A model generated the notes under the pieces. The model worked only from the letters and a program-made list of their open reading frames with translations, did no database searches and was not told where the DNA came from. Position numbers and translations under genes: made by a program. From positions 16,100,034 to 16,164,033 of the forward strand of contig OZ024895.1 in the NCBI GenBank assembly GCA_964017195.1: 64,000 nt of DNA. Reading direction: 5' to 3'. The first letter of the stretch is position 1. Each line of letters opens with the position of its first letter. This document shows positions 62,670 to 64,000 of this stretch, in pieces. The DNA comes from Siderastrea radians (Eukaryota > Cnidaria > Anthozoa > Scleractinia > Rhizangiidae).

Positions 62670-62797
62670 TATGTATACCTCTTGCTTCTCTACCTTGAAA
62701 TTAGTTCAGTGCTTGTCCGATGCATGCGATAATCAGCAAAGTTATGTAAATGCTCTCATGCTGTCCTTTGTATATCTGCCGCGAAGTGGCCTGCGGA

Positions 62798-63259
62798 TTT
62801 ACAGCTGATTTCACTGCTATGTGTAGACCCGGGTTTTTCAAGCATGATGTCATCTGCTATGATTCGCCCGTCTTGATTCTCTCGTAATCACAAAGCCACG
62901 AAGGATATTAGTAAAACCTCTGCTTTTTTGTAATTGTTTATTTCGCAGGAAGTTAGCATTTCTTCTGTAAACTCACTTCATGGGCAAATTTCTAGAATTA
63001 TTTGGCGACCATGGGCAATCATGGCCTGAGGAGGCGAATTATGATTCGTCCAAGGTTACGAAATAATTCTGGAAATTTGCGAATTAAATTTGCTAACAGA
63101 AGAATTACACACTTCTCTGAGATATAAACAATCATAAAAAAGCAGAATATCTGCCAATTTCTCTCTTCGTTTTGTGATTATGAGAGAATCAAGACGGGCA
63201 AATCATAGCAGATCCTTGAAAAACCCGGGTCTAAACAAAACAGTGAAATCAGCTGTAAA
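62798..63259. mobile_element. Foldback element
   Basis: The ends TTTACAGCTGATTTCACTG and CAGTGAAATCAGCTGTAAA are exact inverse copies. The arms continue with CCCGGGTTTTTCAAG and GATTCTCTCGTAATCACAAA against their complements. The centre is a second imperfect palindrome around AATTTCTAGAATTATT. No coding content. Confidence 0.75.
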
Positions 63260-64000
63260 GTTAATAAAACCTGTGGTTTATCAAAGACGGGCCCTTACAA
63301 ACTGGAGTCATACAGTTGTGGGCACCTAGATTCACGATTTTGTTTTCTATTGGTGTATTATAAATAAGTCTTGCGTGATCTGTTTTGGAATTTGCAAAAA
63401 GTTCATATTGCAGAAATGAAAACCTTCAGCAAAAATATCATACCAGATCGTAGATGCTAGAATTAAACCTTTAACAGCTTCTACTTCCTTTGCATTTTCA
63501 GTATTTTTCAATACAGTAATAAATGGCATGCGTTTTATAAAATTGTGTTATCTGTATTTTTGCGTGATTACTTGCCCAAAGTTGCACGGGATTATGTTTG
63601 TTTTCACCGTTTTCAAAATGTTTTGGTGTAAATTCTAACGTTTTTTCCCCTCTTTAAATAAGCTAGATTTCAACTGCATGAACTGGCATACTTCTATGTA
63701 AGAATATATGCCTCATTTATCAGTTGCCGATATTTGGATGAGCCTTCTCCTTTTGGAAAATACTATATTCTGCCCTGGAATAATTAATTCGCTGTTTGAG
63801 CCCTTACTTTTTCAGGCCATTTGAATAGAGTCTACCAGAGCTCTCTCCCATTTGTTTTCACCTTTTAACTGGCAGGTCATGGTTCGTGATTCGTGCCTTA
63901 ATTTAATTAATACACTGTCGACGATCCTTAGGTGCATCTATGGTCTTCTTTAATACTCATTTGATTCCTAGTCCAATGGTTAGAGCTCTGCTCGCTGCAA
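63260..64000. other. 3' edge, no gene seen; possible tRNA-like start
   Basis: No exon pattern. The last 30 bases (TCCAATGGTTAGAGCTCTGC) resemble the A-box half of a tRNA or tRNA-derived SINE, cut by the window edge. Confidence 0.35.

Overview
The window looks like animal nuclear DNA: short exons with GT/AG introns, AT-rich introns, and many transposable elements. The repeat types and the lineage-specific Ig/receptor-kinase expansion suggest a cnidarian, most likely an anthozoan such as a stony coral. That placement is inference; there is no rRNA or mitochondrial marker. All host exons are on the + strand.

The core is one receptor tyrosine kinase (RTK). Its shared 3' part runs from 16510 to 31969: one I-set Ig exon, three fibronectin type III (FN3) exons, a 10-codon linker, a transmembrane exon, two small juxtamembrane exons, then a JM/G-loop exon and seven further exons completing the kinase and a short tail with two Y-x-N motifs. 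Around it lie eleven copies (A-K) of a three-exon cassette: signal peptide exon, V-like Ig exon, I-set-like Ig exon. A (1.1-2.4 kb), B (3.4-5.3), C (6.7-11.3) and D (12.7-14.1) precede the kinase. E (36.4-46.0), F (47.0-49.7), G (50.7-51.9), H (53.8-55.3), I (56.0-57.5), J (58.6-61.8) and K (62.6 onward) follow it. Nearly every cassette exon is phase 1 at both ends, and no cassette has its own transmembrane segment or terminal exon. Each has its own upstream promoter-like block (TGACGT...TTCCGCTTAAGC) 130-210 bp before the signal-peptide ATG. This resembles a clustered-protocadherin layout, with alternative promoters and variable first exons joined to a constant 3' end; here the constant end is a tyrosine kinase. 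B, C, F, H, I and J have open frames. A, D, E, G and K carry stops, frameshifts or insertions. Cassettes after the kinase must use a constant region beyond the right edge, be secreted, or be non-functional.

Mobile DNA is dense. A young BEL/Pao LTR retrotransposon (37159-45724, LTRs differing at 2 of 301 positions) sits inside a MITE-like element that itself split the I-set exon of cassette E. Its gag-pol frame is broken by a 1.0-kb element with RecQ-helicase remnants (9-bp target duplication), which is itself split by a TTAA-flanked palindromic MITE. Other elements: a long-TIR element (8131-9711), a composite of two inverted-repeat elements (19566-21763), a 3.4-kb element with subterminal 10-bp repeats (23807-27197), a LINE 3' fragment (51182-51699) and several hairpin MITEs. 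Spacers between cassettes are homologous, and 2.78-3.55 kb matches 61.83-62.76 kb, so the arrays on both sides of the kinase share an origin by block duplication.
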